Positions 5,895 through 13,358 of a stretch of 21,670 bases of DNA are shown in pieces (positions within the stretch are counted from its first letter, which is position 1; every line of letters starts with the position of its first letter). The stretch spans positions 1-21,670 of the forward strand of contig JANNMS010000087.1 in the NCBI GenBank assembly GCA_031398055.1. The letters run 5' to 3'. The position numbers and the translations under genes are program-made. Source of the DNA: M3007 sp031398055 (lineage in GTDB: Bacteria > Bacteroidota > Bacteroidia > Chitinophagales > Saprospiraceae). Under the pieces are notes generated by a model, which was not told the DNA's origin, ran no database searches, and saw nothing but the letters and a program-made list of their open reading frames with translations.

Positions 5895-7751
5895 TCATTC
5901 CCGCGCCAGCCCGCGAATCTGCCGCACCTTCCCCACATTTTCTATTTTTTCAAAAAGAGACGTCGCGTCCTGCACCTCGCGGTACGAAAAATATTGCATT
6001 GCCCCGCCGAGCATCGCCATCCACCACGAAAAATAAACGATGCACGAGGCCACGAACGTCAGCAAAATGGTCATAAAATGTTGGATGTTTTCGCCGCCCG
6101 TCTGGACGTTCCAACTGAGCAACTCGGCCACCAAACTGAAAAATTGGGAGTCCAAAAACAGGAAACTGATCAAAGCCAAATTGGCCACGATGAAACCCAC
6201 CCAAACCCCGATTTTCCAGCGCATCAATTGCACAGCACGAAAAAATGCCGTGAACGGGTTGAGCGTTTCGCGGTACAAAATGAACGCCCACAACGGCAAA
6301 AAGGCAAATCCCAAAGCCAAAGCCGCCCATTCGTAAATATTTGCGTCCATCTGAAAAATGACAATCAAACCGAGTGCCGGCAAAACCGCAGAAAAAAGGG
6401 TCATAAATCGGTAGAATTTCCCGGCAGGTTCGCGCAGGATTTCGGGCATTTCATTTTCGACGGTTCGGAAAGCCAAAAACGCGAGGCTGGACATCAAAAT
6501 CAGTTGCAGCGGCAGCAAAAAATTGATTTCAGCATTGTAAAAAAAATCTTCCGCGCCCGTCAAAACACCGAACAATTGCCGTTGAAAAACGAAGGTGCCG
6601 GACACGCCGTCGGGCGCAAATTGCATCACCGAAATTAGAAAAATGACGCTCGCCGCGAGGATGCCGGTGATCATCGGTTTTGGGTTGCGTTTCAGGATTG
6701 TAAAAACGTCGGAAAAAATTTCGCCCGATGATTTGATGCCGTAAAATTCGAGGGCGTGGACGCGATCGGGCGGCAATTCGTGTTCTTTTCCAGCGTTTTC
6801 AAAGCCTTTTTTGGCTTTTTCTTTTGGCAAAAAAACAAAATACCAGAGCACGAATGCCAGCGAAGTAAGGATAAAAAGTGCCCGCACGACGTCGGGCGTT
6901 TCGGTAAAACGGGTCAAAAAACCTTCAAAAAAAGCGGCCAAAATGAACACCGGAATCAGGCCGAGAAAAATTTTCATCCCACGTCGCACCGACATTTGGA
7001 AGGCTTGCGTCCGGGTGAAAGTCCCCGGAAAAAGCAGTCCGCTGCCCATCGTCAAACCTGCCGCCCCGGCAATCACGATGGCACTAATTTCCAAAGTGCC
7101 GTGAATCCAAATGGTCAAAAATGACTCCCAAAACAGACCTTTTTCAATGAAAAAATATTGAAAAACGCCGACCATCACACCATTTGACAAAAGCAAAAAC
7201 ACGGTGCCGATGCTCGCCACGACGCCCAAAACGGCGGTCAGCATGGCCACAAAAATATTGTTGAACGCAATGCCCAGCGACATGCCGAACGCCTCGCGGT
7301 CTTTGTAAACGGCCATCGGGTCGCCCGCTTCGATGTTCCGCAGCGTCATTTCGACATAACTATCGCCCAAAATGATGCGCGCAAAATCGGGGTCGATTTT
7401 GCTCGAAACGACGCCGACCGCCATCGCAAAAACAAAAATCAGGAAGGAAAGCAACAGCGTCCGCCGGGCTTCCCACATGACTTGCGGGATGTCGTCGCTC
7501 CAAAATGTGCGGAGCCGCGATTTTGGAAAAGTGCGGCCGCGATAAATGTTGTGGAAAATGCGCTGGGCCAGACTGTTCAGGTAAAAACGCACCGAGCGGT
7601 TGGGGTAAAACGTGCGGGCAAACGACAAATCGTCCGTGATTTGGACGTACAAATCGTTCAAGTGCGCCGGGTCGAGGCGTTCGTCGCGGAGCATTTCTTC
7701 AAATTCCGCCCATTTTTGCTGGTTTTGCTCGATGAACTTGGTCTCTTTCAT
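5895..7751 (-). CDS. SpoIIM-domain (DUF95) integral membrane protein with an extra C-terminal membrane domain
   Basis: A 618-residue polytopic protein. The N-terminal ~330 residues match the stage II sporulation protein M/DUF95 family: a soluble start (KWAEFEEMLRDERLDPAHLNDLY), then about six helices including the conserved stretches GIAFNNIFVAMLTAVLGVV, IWIHGTLEISAIVIAGAAG and FPGTFTRTQAFQMSVRRG. In Bacteroidota such proteins are usually ~320-330 residues and are often encoded beside RDD, MoxR and DUF58 genes; none of those is here. After a charged linker (LPKEKAKKGFENAGKEHE) a second block of about six helices follows (~360-600), containing ETLNPFTAFFRAVQLMRW. I do not recognise this block as a named domain. 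It looks like a fusion of SpoIIM with a partner membrane protein. Function in non-sporulating bacteria is unknown; membrane or cell-envelope work is a guess. The start at 7751 abuts a 125-bp inverted repeat. apaG lies upstream on the same strand. Confidence 0.8.
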   Translation of the reverse strand: MKETKFIEQNQQKWAEFEEMLRDERLDPAHLNDLYVQITDDLSFARTFYPNRSVRFYLNSLAQRIFHNIYRGRTFPKSRLRTFWSDDIPQVMWEARRTLLLSFLIFVFAMAVGVVSSKIDPDFARIILGDSYVEMTLRNIEAGDPMAVYKDREAFGMSLGIAFNNIFVAMLTAVLGVVASIGTVFLLLSNGVMVGVFQYFFIEKGLFWESFLTIWIHGTLEISAIVIAGAAGLTMGSGLLFPGTFTRTQAFQMSVRRGMKIFLGLIPVFILAAFFEGFLTRFTETPDVVRALFILTSLAFVLWYFVFLPKEKAKKGFENAGKEHELPPDRVHALEFYGIKSSGEIFSDVFTILKRNPKPMITGILAASVIFLISVMQFAPDGVSGTFVFQRQLFGVLTGAEDFFYNAEINFLLPLQLILMSSLAFLAFRTVENEMPEILREPAGKFYRFMTLFSAVLPALGLIVIFQMDANIYEWAALALGFAFLPLWAFILYRETLNPFTAFFRAVQLMRWKIGVWVGFIVANLALISFLFLDSQFFSLVAELLSWNVQTGGENIQHFMTILLTFVASCIVYFSWWMAMLGGAMQYFSYREVQDATSLFEKIENVGKVRQIRGLARE

Positions 7752-7873
7752 ATTGGTTATTGGTTATTGGGGAATTGGGAAAATGGTTATTGGGAAATTT
7801 GTTATTGGGAAATTGGGGAATTAGAGTTGGGCAATTTCCCAATAACCAATTCCCCAATTTCCCAATAACCAAT
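7750..7873. repeat. Long inverted repeat built of ATTGGGA/GGTTATTGG words
   Basis: The whole gap between apaG (stop at 7875) and the SpoIIM-domain gene (start at 7751) is repetitive. The left arm begins ATATTGGTTATTGG and continues with ATTGGGGAATTGG and TTATTGGGAAATT. A second partial copy lies at about 7802-7832. The right arm (about 7832-7873) is their reverse complement (AATTTCCCAATAACCAATTC, then further CCAATAACCAATAT). Folding would give a long imperfect stem of roughly 40-45 pairs in the transcript between the two genes. Confidence 0.75.
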
Positions 7874-7874
7874 A

Positions 7875-8258
7875 TTAGTTTAATTTAAAAGGTGCGCACA
7901 TAAAAAATTCCGGGATTTCGACCTCGAACGACGAGCCGTCGGATTTTCGGATCATCAAATATTGGCCGCGCATTTTGCCCATTTCAGTGGTCAAATCGCA
8001 AAAAGACGTGTATTCGTGCGATTGGCCGGGTGCTAAAACCGGTTGTTCGCCCACCACGCCGTCGCCCTCGACGATCCGAACGATGCCCACCGAATCAAAA
8101 ATCAACCATTTCCGCTTCATCAATTGGACGGTGAACGGGCTGCTGTTTTCAATCGTGATGTGGTAGCCAAAATAAAATTGATTGGCCAACGGATTGGAGT
8201 GGTCGGGCAAATATTGGGTGACGACGGAGACGGCGATGCCGTTGGTGGTGATTGTCAT
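7875..8258 (-). CDS. apaG: ApaG domain protein (CorD)
   Basis: A 127-residue ApaG, the usual length of the family, made of a single Fn3-like beta-sandwich domain. Diagnostic stretches are FGYHITIENSSPFTVQLMKR, KWLIFDSVG, the glycine-rich VEGDGVVGEQPVLAPGQ, YTSFCDLTTEMGKMRGQY, and an end of the type FEVEIPEFFMCAP. ApaG has been linked to cobalt/magnesium resistance in enterics, and the domain is also found in some F-box proteins and in PolDIP2; the molecular role is not settled. The start gives the standard MTITTNGIAVSV beginning. On the minus strand TAAGTTTG (8285-8278) fits a Bacteroidota -7 box, but no TTTG lies at proper distance. The next gene in the same direction is the SpoIIM-domain gene, 123 bp away across an inverted repeat. 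Confidence 0.93.
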   Translation of the reverse strand: MTITTNGIAVSVVTQYLPDHSNPLANQFYFGYHITIENSSPFTVQLMKRKWLIFDSVGIVRIVEGDGVVGEQPVLAPGQSHEYTSFCDLTTEMGKMRGQYLMIRKSDGSSFEVEIPEFFMCAPFKLN

Positions 8259-8336
8259 TTTTGGAAAAAAGTTTGTGCAAACTTAATCTGATTTTGGGTT
8301 TTGGTGCTGCTCAAAAATCTAAAAATTAGTTTTGAA

Positions 8337-11144
8337 TCACTGTTTTATCAAACACTTTCCAAAAATGTGGGGCTGTTTTTTGTCCCAAATTTTCAAAAAA
8401 TAAACCCCGCCGGGCAGGTTTGGGATTTGCCAACGAACGCCAGCGGAAAGTTTTTGCGGGTCAAAATTCTCGGAAAAAACGGTGCTGCCGAGGTTGTTTA
8501 TCAATTGGAATTGGCAGTTGCCGGGCAGTTGGTTTTCGATTGATTTGATGAAAATTTCGTTGAAAAATGGGTTGGGGGAGATTTCAAAACCAGCCTGTGA
8601 TGCCTCGCCGGTCGAAGTGATCCCAAAAATATTCCAAAAAATGGTGCTGTCGCAGCCATGAATTGTTTTGTAATTCCACTTGATGGTTTGAAAATTAGGC
8701 TTGACGATGTAACCGGAAACGTTTTGGCCGATGGCCAACGTGGTGTCAATCGTGTTTTTGAACGATGGAAAAACATGGATATGGGTCAACAATGTGTTTG
8801 TGCCATAATAAAAGGTGTCAATTTTGCTGAATGTCGTGTCCTTGAAAATCTCGATGCCCAAAAACAGCCCGCCGGGACAAAATGCGGTGTCTTTTTTTGT
8901 AAAAATGTTCAGTTTGTCAATGGACAAAACCGTGGCATTTGTGGTAATCGGCGCGTTGTTGTCAAAAAAAATCTGCGCGGTATTGTAAAATTGAGAATTG
9001 TAAGAGGCATCCTTTTTAATTCGAACAGTGAATTGCACAAAACCTTCGGAGGTCAATTCATTGGTTTGTTTTGCTGGCAAATTGATTTTTTCAAAACGAA
9101 AAGTAACCGTTCCATTTTCCGTCATCGAAAAAATGTAGGGATGGCTGGATGCCCCCGGAACGATGGTCGGGCGGTCAATCAAATAAGGCAGCGCATCTTT
9201 CACGACCACCGAATATGCGGTGTCGTTGCCGGTATTTTGAAAACGGATGAGATAATGCAAGGTTGAATCGCGGGAAATAAAATTGCCCGGTTTCCTGCCG
9301 GGTGGATAAACCGATTTGTCGTTCGGATCAAAAGAATTAACCACGCCCCGGCAAAATTTTGCAAAAAATGGCTGGAACGAACCAAAATTCAAATCATCGG
9401 CAGGCAGGCACAACGAATCCGGTGAAATTTTGGCAGTCGAACAAAGCGTGTCGCCAATTTGGGCGTCGCAACTGGTTTTGAAATGGATGGTGATTTTTCC
9501 ATTTTCCAACGACGCGACGTCCGGCAAATCGAAAATCAAGGTTTGACCGTTGACCGAAGTTGGTGGCAGGCTGGCAGCCTGAAATTCCAGTTTTTCATCC
9601 AATTCGACCATGATTTTTGGTGAAAAGGCAGTTGCTGCGCCTAGGTTTGAATATTGAATTTGAAAATTTCCATCGGAGCAAGGCCGGAACCGCGGTGCAG
9701 CGAGGTCAATATTCAAAAGCGGGCAATCGATTTTTCTTTGAATTGGAAAATCAATCGTGTCAATATTTCCCAGTAAAAAATTTGCGGAAAAATAGTCCAC
9801 GCAAGATTGAAAATAGGGGTGGACTTTTGGGTAAAAACTGATTTGGCCGAGCGGTGTCACCACCTCAAAAAAACCATTCGTATCGGTTGAGATAAAATAA
9901 TCGGGGTAGACATTTTTGGTCAAAATGAGGTTTGGGAACGGCGGTTCGCCTGTGTCGAATTTGCAATTTTTGTTTTCGTCAATAAATGTGCGGCCAAAAA
10001 CGCGGGACGGTTGGAAATTTCCGAGGCTGTCGGTTTTCAAAATGTAGGCATGGTTGTCCCAAACGGCCGTGAGAATCAAACCCTTATCATGTAAAATGAA
10101 TAAACCGTTGGCGGAAAAAGGAACGGCCAGTTTTTTCTTTGATAAAATATCCCCGGAAAACGAGATATTGGTCAAAACCGGGCCATTGTCTTTGAGCACC
10201 AACAATAAAGTGCCGTCATTTTTTTGTTTGATATCGCCGATTTCAATATTTTTGGTGCCTTCGTTCATGGAAATAGTTTGGAGCAAGTCTCCGGTCGTTT
10301 CGGAATAAACATCCATCCTGCCACCTTCCACCGAACCCATCGAACCGTAATAATTTGAGATCACCGCAATTTTTCCGCCCGATTCAAAAAGCCAAATCCC
10401 ATAATTGGTGCCGGGAGTTGTGAATTGCACAGATTTGTCCAACAAAACATCGCCAGCCGGGGAAAGCACGAGCAGGATGCGTTCAAGAATTGGAAAAAAT
10501 TGGCCGAGAAATGCATAACCATGCACATTGCAAACGACCACAAAATTTCCGCTGGAATCCACCAAAATGCTTTGCGTTGAAAAATGTGCCCCTTTCAAAG
10601 TACTTGAAAACCGTGTTTTCTGCCAAATCAACTGGTTTTGGGCATCAAAAAATTCTACCACAAGGTTTGAATCTTGTTTCCCAGCGTTCAAAAATTTGCC
10701 GTCAGCCAGCATCGGGCGGTTTCGGATTCCACCCGAAGTTGCCGGGAAACTTCCGGTTTGGGTTTGATTTAATTGCCCATCGAAATGAAAAACATCAGCC
10801 TTGTTTCCGGGAAAAAAGAAAGTTGCGGCGGTTTCGTCATCCGGCAGTTTCTGAAAAATGTAGTTGAAATCCCTCCCAAACCCAGTCGCAACGTTGGGTG
10901 TATTTTTATTGACGGCCAGTAAATTGCCGGAGACATCAATTTTGACCATTCCTTTTCCAACCGCCTGTTGTCTGTCTTTTGATACCATGAATAAAAGATT
11001 GCCGGTCTCCGTTTCGAGCAAGGGGTAGGCATCGTAAAAATCGGGCAACAAAAGTTCCCATGTTTGGGCATTCAAATTGGGCGAAAACAACTGGACGAGC
11101 GTCCAAAAAATTGAAAATCGGAGCAGCTGGCGGAAATTTTTCAT
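8337..11144 (-). CDS. Large secreted protein with type IX secretion C-terminal sorting domain
   Basis: A 935-residue exported protein, counted from the ATG at 11144. That start gives a clear signal peptide (MKNFRQLLRFSIFWTLVQLF, ending near NLNAQ); the frame is open 41 codons further upstream, but those codons are not signal-like and overlap the promoter. Residues ~30-380 look like repeated beta-strand units of a propeller-type fold (KIDVSGNLLAVNK, LVLSPAGDVLLDKS, LKTDSLGNFQPS). Residues ~383-470 resemble a SdrD/carboxypeptidase-regulatory-like beta domain (FGRTFIDENKNCKFDTGEPP). Residues ~600-745 match the conserved C-terminal region of many Bacteroidota surface proteins (FDPNDKSVYP, LIRFQNTGNDTAYSVVVKD, AQIFFDNNAPI). 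Residues ~848-935 form a T9SS type A sorting domain (FEISPNPFFNEIFI, LPGGVYFLKI). It should cross the outer membrane through the type IX system and be surface-attached or released. The exact job is unknown; an adhesin or matrix protein is a guess. Confidence 0.85.
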   Translation of the reverse strand: MKNFRQLLRFSIFWTLVQLFSPNLNAQTWELLLPDFYDAYPLLETETGNLLFMVSKDRQQAVGKGMVKIDVSGNLLAVNKNTPNVATGFGRDFNYIFQKLPDDETAATFFFPGNKADVFHFDGQLNQTQTGSFPATSGGIRNRPMLADGKFLNAGKQDSNLVVEFFDAQNQLIWQKTRFSSTLKGAHFSTQSILVDSSGNFVVVCNVHGYAFLGQFFPILERILLVLSPAGDVLLDKSVQFTTPGTNYGIWLFESGGKIAVISNYYGSMGSVEGGRMDVYSETTGDLLQTISMNEGTKNIEIGDIKQKNDGTLLLVLKDNGPVLTNISFSGDILSKKKLAVPFSANGLFILHDKGLILTAVWDNHAYILKTDSLGNFQPSRVFGRTFIDENKNCKFDTGEPPFPNLILTKNVYPDYFISTDTNGFFEVVTPLGQISFYPKVHPYFQSCVDYFSANFLLGNIDTIDFPIQRKIDCPLLNIDLAAPRFRPCSDGNFQIQYSNLGAATAFSPKIMVELDEKLEFQAASLPPTSVNGQTLIFDLPDVASLENGKITIHFKTSCDAQIGDTLCSTAKISPDSLCLPADDLNFGSFQPFFAKFCRGVVNSFDPNDKSVYPPGRKPGNFISRDSTLHYLIRFQNTGNDTAYSVVVKDALPYLIDRPTIVPGASSHPYIFSMTENGTVTFRFEKINLPAKQTNELTSEGFVQFTVRIKKDASYNSQFYNTAQIFFDNNAPITTNATVLSIDKLNIFTKKDTAFCPGGLFLGIEIFKDTTFSKIDTFYYGTNTLLTHIHVFPSFKNTIDTTLAIGQNVSGYIVKPNFQTIKWNYKTIHGCDSTIFWNIFGITSTGEASQAGFEISPNPFFNEIFIKSIENQLPGNCQFQLINNLGSTVFSENFDPQKLSAGVRWQIPNLPGGVYFLKIWDKKQPHIFGKCLIKQ

Positions 11145-11173
11145 TGGAAATGAATTTTTTGAGTGATGAAAAA

Positions 11174-11202
11174 CAAAAGTAAACCAAGAATTTGAAATCA
11201 AA
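11174..11202 (-). promoter_or_regulatory. Bacteroidota-type promoter of the T9SS protein gene
   Basis: On the minus strand TACTTTTG (11181-11174) is preceded by TTTG (11202-11199) with 17 bases between. The -7 element is a perfect TAnnTTTG. The spacer is two bases short of the usual 19. The start codon lies about 30 bases downstream. Confidence 0.5.
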
Positions 11203-11336
11203 TCCGACTTATTTAACCCATTGATTTTCAACACCAATCCACCCCAAAACCACCCACCCATTTTCAAACCTGTGCCAAAATTCGCCTCATTTCCAATCAG
11301 TTATGAAAAAATACTTTCGGTTTTTTTTCAAAATAG
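11203..11336. other. Intergenic stretch without recognised features between divergent promoters
   Basis: The gap between the T9SS protein gene and rplM is 377 bp. Its outer parts hold the two promoters and the rplM leader repeat. In this middle part I see no gene, repeat or RNA; it is A/T-rich with cytosine- and adenine-rich stretches. Confidence 0.5.
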
Positions 11337-11368
11337 TTTGTCTGTGAAATTTGGGTTTGATACTTTTG
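11337..11368 (+). promoter_or_regulatory. Bacteroidota-type promoter of the rplM-rpsI-rpsB-tsf cluster
   Basis: TTTG (11337-11340), 20 bases, then TACTTTTG (11361-11368). This is a near-consensus TTTG-N19-20-TAnnTTTG promoter. The start point would be near 11375, leaving an unusually long leader of about 145 bases before rplM, most of it an inverted repeat. Confidence 0.75.
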
Positions 11369-11394
11369 CGCGCCCTTTTGAGGAGGGTCTTTAA

Positions 11395-11515
<121 letters not shown>

Positions 11516-11521
11516 TAGAGA

Positions 11522-11965
11522 GTGAATACGTTGAGTTATCGGACGGTCTCTGTGAGCAGTAAAGATGCGGAGCACAAATGGTACATTGTGGATGCCGAAA
11601 ATCAGGTGGTTGGCCGCCTGAGTTCGAAAATCGCAGCGATGCTGCGTGGCAAACACAAGCCATCGTACACCCCGCACACTGACACAGGTGATTATGTCAT
11701 CATCATCAATGCCGACAAAGTGCGGTTTACTGGCCAGAAATGGCAACAGAAAATTTACCTGAACTTTTCGCTCCACCCCGGCGGGCAAAAATCAACGGTC
11801 GCCGAGGCGATGTTGGCCAAATTCCCGGAGCGGGTTTTGGAACGTGCCGTGCGCGGGATGTTGCCGAAAAACAAATTGGGTCGGGCGATGATCAAAAAAA
11901 TGTTCGTTTACACCGGCACTGCCCACCCGCACGTCGCCCAGAAACCCGAACTGATCAAACCCTGA
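11522..11965 (+). CDS. rplM: 50S ribosomal protein uL13
   Basis: A 147-residue uL13, typical length. The start is a GTG at 11522, chosen because it gives MNTLSYRT, the N-terminus seen in Bacteroidota L13 (M[ND]TLSYKT). Family landmarks are WYIVDAENQVVGRLSSKIA, LRGKHKPSYTPHTDTGDYV, INADKVRFTGQKW and RAVRGMLPKNKLGR. It is an early assembly protein of the large subunit. It is the first gene of the conserved rplM-rpsI-rpsB-tsf cluster. The leader carries a long inverted repeat which could control expression; in other bacteria L13 can bind its own leader, but I see no match to a specific known leader here. No Shine-Dalgarno sequence precedes it (TTATAGAGA only). Confidence 0.96.
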   Translation: MNTLSYRTVSVSSKDAEHKWYIVDAENQVVGRLSSKIAAMLRGKHKPSYTPHTDTGDYVIIINADKVRFTGQKWQQKIYLNFSLHPGGQKSTVAEAMLAKFPERVLERAVRGMLPKNKLGRAMIKKMFVYTGTAHPHVAQKPELIKP

Positions 11966-12001
11966 TTTTTTTCAAAAAGATAAAAAAAGCAATTCCAAGA
12001 T

Positions 12002-12388
12002 ATGGAAATGATCAATGCAATCGGGCGGCGTAAAACAGCAGTTGCCCGCGTGTACCTGATGCAGGGCAACGGAAAATTCACGGTGAACGGCAAAGATTTC
12101 CGCGAATATTTTCCGCAAGTCCATGTGCAACAAAATGTCACCGCGCCGTTTTCGGTCGTCGGGGCAGAAAATATCTACAACCTGAGCATCAATGTGAAAG
12201 GTGGTGGTTTCAAAGGCCAGGCCGAAGCAGTTCGGATGGGCATCAGCCGTGCGCTGGTCAAACTCAACGAAGAATTCAAGTCGCCGTTGAAAGCCAAAAA
12301 ATACCTCACCCGCGACAGCCGTGCGGTCGAGCGTAAAAAATATGGCCAACCAAAAGCACGCAAACGCTTCCAGTTTTCAAAGCGTTAA
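12002..12388 (+). CDS. rpsI: 30S ribosomal protein uS9
   Basis: A 128-residue uS9, full length. It begins MEMINAIGRRKTAVARVYL, as in other Bacteroidota, and keeps GKFTVNGKDFREYF, NVKGGGFKGQAEAVRMGISR and the basic tail ARKRFQFSKR. That tail ends in the invariant Lys-Arg which reaches the P-site tRNA. It starts 36 bp after rplM, without a Shine-Dalgarno sequence, and is presumably translated from the same mRNA. An ATG two codons inside is possible but less like the family start. Confidence 0.96.
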   Translation: MEMINAIGRRKTAVARVYLMQGNGKFTVNGKDFREYFPQVHVQQNVTAPFSVVGAENIYNLSINVKGGGFKGQAEAVRMGISRALVKLNEEFKSPLKAKKYLTRDSRAVERKKYGQPKARKRFQFSKR

Positions 12389-12389
12389 G

Positions 12390-12500
12390 GGCGATATTGG
12401 GATATTGCGATATTTGGATATTGTGGGAATTGTCCCAATATCTCAATATCCAAATATCTCAATATCAAAATATCCCATTATCACAATATCTTAATATCAC
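12390..12500. repeat. GATATTG-word inverted repeat between rpsI and rpsB
   Basis: Right after the rpsI stop the sequence reads GATATTGGGATATTGCGATA and on to TTTGGATATTGTGGGA. From about 12432 the reverse complement follows (TCCCAATATCTCAATATCCA and further). Copies of CAATATC/AAATATC continue to about 12500, so the right side is longer than the left. The arms give an imperfect stem of about 35 pairs. It may attenuate transcription between rpsI and rpsB. Confidence 0.75.
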
Positions 12501-12522
12501 TATTAAAATTCGCTTTTGAAAA

Positions 12523-13248
12523 ATGCAAAAGCCCACATATAAAGAAATGTTGGACGCGGGTTGCCACTTCGGGCATCTGCGGAAAAAGTGGAACCCTAAA
12601 ATGACGCCATATATTTTTATGGAACACAAGGGCATCCACATTATTGACCTCAACCGGACGGGCGAATGCCTCGAACGTGCAGGTCTTGCGATGAAAGCAC
12701 TGGCAAAAAGTGGCAAAAAAATCCTTTTCGTCGCCACCAAAAAACAGGCGCGCGACATCGTGATGAAAGCCGCGCAAAGCGTCGGGATGCCATTCGTGAC
12801 CGAACGTTGGTTGGGCGGGATGATGACCAATTTTGCCACCATCCGCAAGTCGGTGAAAAAAATGCAGGGCATCGAAAAAACGCTCGGCGACACCACTTTG
12901 ACGAGCATCACCAAAAAAGAACGCCTCACGTTGAGCCGCGAACTGACCAAAATGGACAAGCACTTCGGCGGTATTTCCGACCTGAACCGTTTGCCATCGG
13001 CAGTTTATATCGTCGATATTCACCACGAACATTTGGCTTTGGCCGAGGCAAAACGCTTGCACGTCAAAACTTTTGGCATGGTGGACACGAACTCCGACCC
13101 GACTTTGGTGGATTTCCCGGTGCCGAGCAACGACGATGCTTCGAAATCAATTTCGTTCGTGACCAATTTCTTGGTGTCGGCCATCCGCGAAGGTTTGGAA
13201 GAACGGAAAGCAACGAAAACACCCGACAAAGAGGAAGTTGCTGCGTAA
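12523..13248 (+). CDS. rpsB: 30S ribosomal protein uS2
   Basis: A 241-residue uS2 of normal length. It begins MQKPTYKEMLDAGCHFGHLR and keeps KWNPKMTPYIFMEHKGIHII, KKILFVATKKQARDIV, ERWLGGMMTNFATIRKS and VDTNSDPTLVDFPVPSNDDA, the last being the family's C-terminal signature. uS2 is one of the last proteins to join the small subunit and contacts bS1 where present. It is separated from rpsI by a 134-bp gap full of repeats, so it may be partly independent of the upstream genes. No Shine-Dalgarno sequence is visible. tsf follows, as in nearly all bacteria. Confidence 0.96.
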   Translation: MQKPTYKEMLDAGCHFGHLRKKWNPKMTPYIFMEHKGIHIIDLNRTGECLERAGLAMKALAKSGKKILFVATKKQARDIVMKAAQSVGMPFVTERWLGGMMTNFATIRKSVKKMQGIEKTLGDTTLTSITKKERLTLSRELTKMDKHFGGISDLNRLPSAVYIVDIHHEHLALAEAKRLHVKTFGMVDTNSDPTLVDFPVPSNDDASKSISFVTNFLVSAIREGLEERKATKTPDKEEVAA

Positions 13249-13279
13249 AAATTTTTTCTAAAACTTAATGGAATGTTCA

Positions 13280-13333
13280 TTTGAAAAACGAGGCCAAAAC
13301 ATTGAAAATCAATGTCTTTGCCTCGTTTTCAAA
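13280..13333. terminator. Hairpin between rpsB and tsf (attenuator-like)
   Basis: TTTGAAAAACGAGGC (13280-13294) pairs with GCCTCGTTTTCAAA (13320-13333) with one bulged A. Nested within it, ACATTG (13299-13304) pairs with CAATGT (13310-13315). The closing arm is rich in T but is not followed by a long pure T-run. It could be a leaky terminator setting the rpsB/tsf ratio, or an RNA processing site. Confidence 0.55.
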
Positions 13334-13358
13334 TTTCATTTTTAAAATAAAATCAACA

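Noticed and set aside
5877..6638. Plus-strand open frame opposite the SpoIIM-domain gene
   Set aside because: Low-complexity His/Gln/Arg translation, antisense to a convincing membrane protein.
7750..7873. Possible CRISPR array
   Set aside because: The repeats are short, irregular and inverted, with no equal spacers and no cas genes nearby.
11145..11267. 41-codon N-terminal extension of the T9SS protein
   Set aside because: A proper signal peptide starts at 11144, and the extension overlaps the promoter.
12390..12500. Possible CRISPR or VNTR array
   Set aside because: Units of 6-8 bases without spacers; the two sides are complementary, so an inverted repeat describes it better.
13281..13358. 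N-terminal extension of EF-Ts
   Set aside because: It runs through a hairpin and is not found in the family; MVEVKIS is the normal start.
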